Assembly (NCBI GenBank): GCA_003612585.1
Contig: RAZH01000012.1
Coordinates: 28,090 to 92,089 of the forward strand
Source of the DNA: a bacterium 1XD42-54
GTDB taxonomy: Bacteria > Bacillota > Clostridia > Lachnospirales > Lachnospiraceae
DNA length: 64,000 nt
Direction of reading: 5' to 3'
Each line of letters starts with the position of its first letter. Position 1 is the stretch's first letter. The notes beneath the pieces were generated by a model. The model did no database searches. It was not told the DNA's origin and saw only the letters and a program-made list of their open reading frames with translations. This document shows, piece after piece, positions 61,636 to 64,000 of the stretch. Position numbers and translations under genes: made by a program.

Positions 61636-63002
61636 AAAAAATTTCCCTGAAATGGAAGCTTACGATTCTGTATACATTGCTGATGACGCTGCTTACAGGC
61701 GTGGTACTGACCGTACTTTTGTATCTGGGAGGTGATCTGTTTCTGGAATCTGCAACCGACGTTTTGAAAGAAAGGGTTTTTGAAAGCGTCGATTTGGTGA
61801 AAATGAAAAAAGGGACGTTAATCATAGATTCTGATTTTTCTGATGTGGAAAATGGCATTTATCTGTCTGCATACGATGAAACAGGGGTTCTTCTGGCAGG
61901 ACGGATTCCATACGGATTCACGTCTGCCGTATCCTTTCAGGAAAATACATTACAGACTGCAAAATTAAATGAAACTACGTGGTATATTTTTGATGCTGCA
62001 TTTCAGATAAGAAAATACGGCGTGATTCATATTAGGGGAATCTGTTCTGTGTCCGCTGTGGAGAATGAGTTGTATCTTCTCATAAAACTGTGTTTCATAC
62101 TTCTTCCTCTGAGTGTGATTTTGTCTGCGGTACTTTGTTATTCTCTGGTTAAGCGCACGCTGCGTCCGGTGTCCCGCATTACCCGGACGGCAGCGGAAAT
62201 CTGCGAACAGAAAAATCTCTCACGCAGGATTGGATTAAAAGGAAGCAGAGATGAAATCGGTGTCCTTGCAGAAACCTTTGATCAGATGCTTACTCAGCTT
62301 CAGGCAGCTTTTGAGAACCAGAAGCAGTTTACTTCGGACGTCTCTCATGAGCTTCGCACGCCTTTGTCAGTGATTCTTTCACAATGTGAGAGTTGTCTGG
62401 CGAATCCGGCGCTTCATGAGGAAGAAAGACAGGCTTTGCAGGTGATCAGAGACCGGACAACGGGATTGATTCGCCTTGTATCTCAGCTGTTGCTTTTGTC
62501 CCGCGCTGACCAGAACCGTCAGCCGCTCTGTTTTGAGATACTGGATTTTAGTCTGCTAACACAAACTGTCATGGAAGAACAGGGAGAGATTGCAAGGCAA
62601 AAGGGACTCATTATGGAGACTCATATTCAGAAAGATATTATTTTGCAGGGAGACGAGACAATGCTGTTCCGGCTTTGGATGAACCTGTTTGACAATGCAA
62701 TCGCTTATACGGAAGAAGGAGGACGGATTCAGGCCGGACTTTTCGCAGATGATACAAGTGTGACCGGGTATGTGAAAGACACGGGGGTAGGAATTTCCGA
62801 GGAGAATCTGCCGAAAATCTGGGAGCGTTTTTATAGGGCAGAACCTTCCCGCTTTGAACCTTCTCATTCAGGGCTCGGGCTATCTATGGTGAAATGGATA
62901 GTCGAAGCGCACGGAGGGAGTATTCAGGCACAAAGCGAAGAAGGAGAAGGAAGTATATTTACATTTACACTTCCCTCAGAGCCGGTTAATAAAAGAATGT
63001 AG
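61632..63002 (+). CDS. Sensor histidine kinase
   Basis: A 456-residue kinase with two membrane segments (about 13-33 and 150-172) flanking an outer sensor region of about 115 residues, then a HAMP domain. The phosphoacceptor is H239 in VSHELRTPLS. The ATP-binding part has N-box LWMNLFDNAIAYT, G1 VKDTGVGIS, F-box IWERFYRAEPSR and G2 GLGLSMVKWIVEAHGG. It pairs with the response regulator just upstream. The signal is unknown. Confidence 0.95.
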   Translation: MKKISLKWKLTILYTLLMTLLTGVVLTVLLYLGGDLFLESATDVLKERVFESVDLVKMKKGTLIIDSDFSDVENGIYLSAYDETGVLLAGRIPYGFTSAVSFQENTLQTAKLNETTWYIFDAAFQIRKYGVIHIRGICSVSAVENELYLLIKLCFILLPLSVILSAVLCYSLVKRTLRPVSRITRTAAEICEQKNLSRRIGLKGSRDEIGVLAETFDQMLTQLQAAFENQKQFTSDVSHELRTPLSVILSQCESCLANPALHEEERQALQVIRDRTTGLIRLVSQLLLLSRADQNRQPLCFEILDFSLLTQTVMEEQGEIARQKGLIMETHIQKDIILQGDETMLFRLWMNLFDNAIAYTEEGGRIQAGLFADDTSVTGYVKDTGVGISEENLPKIWERFYRAEPSRFEPSHSGLGLSMVKWIVEAHGGSIQAQSEEGEGSIFTFTLPSEPVNKRM

Positions 63003-63109
63003 AGCACAGAGTGAAATTTTTTTTGTATTAATCTTGTTTTAATCTTTTGCAGTTATATTTTCAATTACAAAGAATATAGTAAACAATTGAATAGCAGGAG
63101 GACAATAGC

Positions 63110-63724
63110 ATGACTAGAAAAAAATTTTTAACAGCGACCATCTGCCCGCTTGGTTTTGCAGTATTTGTAGCGTTTTCCGCTCTGGCTTCCGAAGCCGTCA
63201 AAGAAACGACGGTTAAAGGATTTGAGCAGAGAGGAGAAGCATCCTTTTCAATTCAGGATTATGTTTCTGGGCAGACAATCACAGAAGAGGAGGGGATTGC
63301 CTTAGCCTTTGCGCATGCCGGTTTTGCCCGGGATGAAGTAAAACGTGAGCGTTCAGAGTATGACCGGGATGACGGAATGAATATTTTAGAAGTAGAATTT
63401 GAGGTGGATGATGACGAGTATGAATACGAGATTGACCTGGATGATGGGCGTATTCTCAGTGCATCCTATGATATGTCTGACCGGAAACAAAGAGAGCTTC
63501 CCGTGCAGGACACCGCTATTTCTGACAGTGAAGCCGCAGCCCTGATTTTGGAGAAGGTACCAGAAGCCGCCACAGATGACATGTGGATTGAGGCGGAACG
63601 GGACGACGGAATTTTGTATTATGAAATTGAATTTATTCTTAACGGTGTAAAGTATGATTTTGATGTGGACGCTGACGCGGGCGCTATTACATCATGGGAT
63701 CAGGAATTGATGGCAAAGAGATGA
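63110..63724 (+). CDS. Secreted PepSY-domain protein
   Basis: A 204-residue protein with a signal peptide (ends near ALA|SEA, residues 23-27; no lipobox). Two PepSY domains follow (about 50-120 and 130-203); each has the EAxxxAL helix (TEEEGIALAFAHAGF; SDSEAAALILEKVPE) followed by a YEIEF/DVDAD-type strand pair. PepSY modules inhibit proteases or act near histidine kinases. The gene lies 107 bases after the two-component system and is probably its target or accessory. GGAGG lies 8 bases before the ATG. Confidence 0.88.
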   Translation: MTRKKFLTATICPLGFAVFVAFSALASEAVKETTVKGFEQRGEASFSIQDYVSGQTITEEEGIALAFAHAGFARDEVKRERSEYDRDDGMNILEVEFEVDDDEYEYEIDLDDGRILSASYDMSDRKQRELPVQDTAISDSEAAALILEKVPEAATDDMWIEAERDDGILYYEIEFILNGVKYDFDVDADAGAITSWDQELMAKR

Positions 63725-63845
63725 TTGTGATCAGGCGGTACTTCTCTGTAATGGGGATTGTATCGCCATTTTCTTCGGTTATTAAGTTGTTTTTCCCTTG
63801 CAGTGGTGTGATACAAAAAAAGAAAAATAAAAAGTAAAAAAATAG

Positions 63846-63874
63846 TTGACAAACCAAAAAACGGGTGATAGAAT
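63846..63874 (+). promoter_or_regulatory. Consensus promoter P1 (likely rRNA operon)
   Basis: TTGACA (63846-63851), 17 bases, TAGAAT (63869-63874), flanked by A/T tracts upstream as in strong stable-RNA promoters. Confidence 0.6.
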
Positions 63875-63939
63875 AAAACACGCTGTTAGGGAAAATAACA
63901 GTTGAGAAATAAAAAAGTAAAAAAAATCCAAAAAAGTTG

Positions 63940-63968
63940 TTGACAAACCGAAAAAGACATGATATGAT
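63940..63968 (+). promoter_or_regulatory. Consensus promoter P2 (likely rRNA operon)
   Basis: TTGACA (63940-63945), 17 bases, TATGAT (63963-63968), preceded by an A-rich UP-like tract. It shares GTTGACAAACC with P1 94 bases upstream. The window ends 32 bases later, before any gene. Confidence 0.65.
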
Positions 63969-64000
63969 ATCAGAGTTGCTCCGGTAGAGAGACAACAGAA

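Noticed and set aside
1..64000. tRNA genes, insertion sequences, transposases, prophage or conjugative genes
   Set aside because: I looked for cloverleaf ends, transposase motifs and phage structural genes and saw none. The two palindromic elements have no transposase.

Overview
The window looks like a chromosomal segment of a spore-forming, low-to-mid GC Clostridia member, most likely Lachnospiraceae. Supporting signs are AGGAGG-type ribosome binding sites, TTGACA/TATAAT promoters, a T-box leader, Trp-transporter and dnaX-ybaB-recR gene orders typical of Firmicutes, and sporulation-linked genes (spmA, yyaC). I cannot name the species from sequence alone.

Layout. 1-5 kb: the C-terminal part of an aconitase-family hydratase, then a minus-strand operon cysD, cysNC, sulfotransferase that makes and uses PAPS. 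5-6 kb: a gene-poor stretch with a consensus promoter and a terminator. 6-10.7 kb: two glycerophosphotransferases around tagD. 10.9-17.2 kb: a TPR/AAA-like protein, a LUD protein, a cytidylate-kinase-like protein and a secreted nucleoside-hydrolase-like protein. 17.4 kb: a large palindromic element. 17.7-29.1 kb: a teichoic-acid-like locus comprising a TagG permease, a TagH ATPase fused to UDP-galactopyranose mutase, two more glycerophosphotransferases, a TarI-type cytidylyltransferase, three SDR-type domains (one fused to LicD) and a polyprenyl-phosphate GT2. 29.2-33.8 kb: a metallophosphoesterase, a ParB-like/BMP fusion, spmA and a DUF2935 protein. 34.0-43.1 kb: a complete type I-C CRISPR-Cas system (cas3-cas5c-cas8c-cas7-cas4-cas1-cas2) with 15 repeats and 14 spacers. 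43.3-49.1 kb: GT2 plus membrane protein pair, NYN/OST-HTH protein, HAD phosphatase, phosphofructokinase. 49.3-57.3 kb: dnaX, ybaB, recR, yyaC, a LysM protein with a 42-bp tandem repeat, a DUF5711-like protein and a CvpA protein. 57.4-60.8 kb: a T-box with a UGG (Trp) specifier ahead of a TrpXYZ-type transporter. 60.9-63.7 kb: a two-component system and a PepSY protein. The window ends in two tandem consensus promoters that resemble the start of an rRNA operon.

How the genes may work together. The 6-29 kb genes supply CDP-glycerol (tagD), a CDP-polyol (tarI plus an SDR), UDP-galactofuranose (Glf), several phosphodiester polymerases, a LicD phosphotransferase and a TagGH exporter, so they probably build a complex phosphate-rich surface polymer. 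The PAPS/sulfotransferase operon next door has no sulfate-reduction genes in view and could sulfate that polymer or another molecule; that link is inference. The least ordinary items are the exporter ATPase-Glf fusion, the cytoplasmic ParB-like/BMP fusion, the catalytically degenerate SDR domains, and interleaved inverted repeats before pfkA that could form a pseudoknot.
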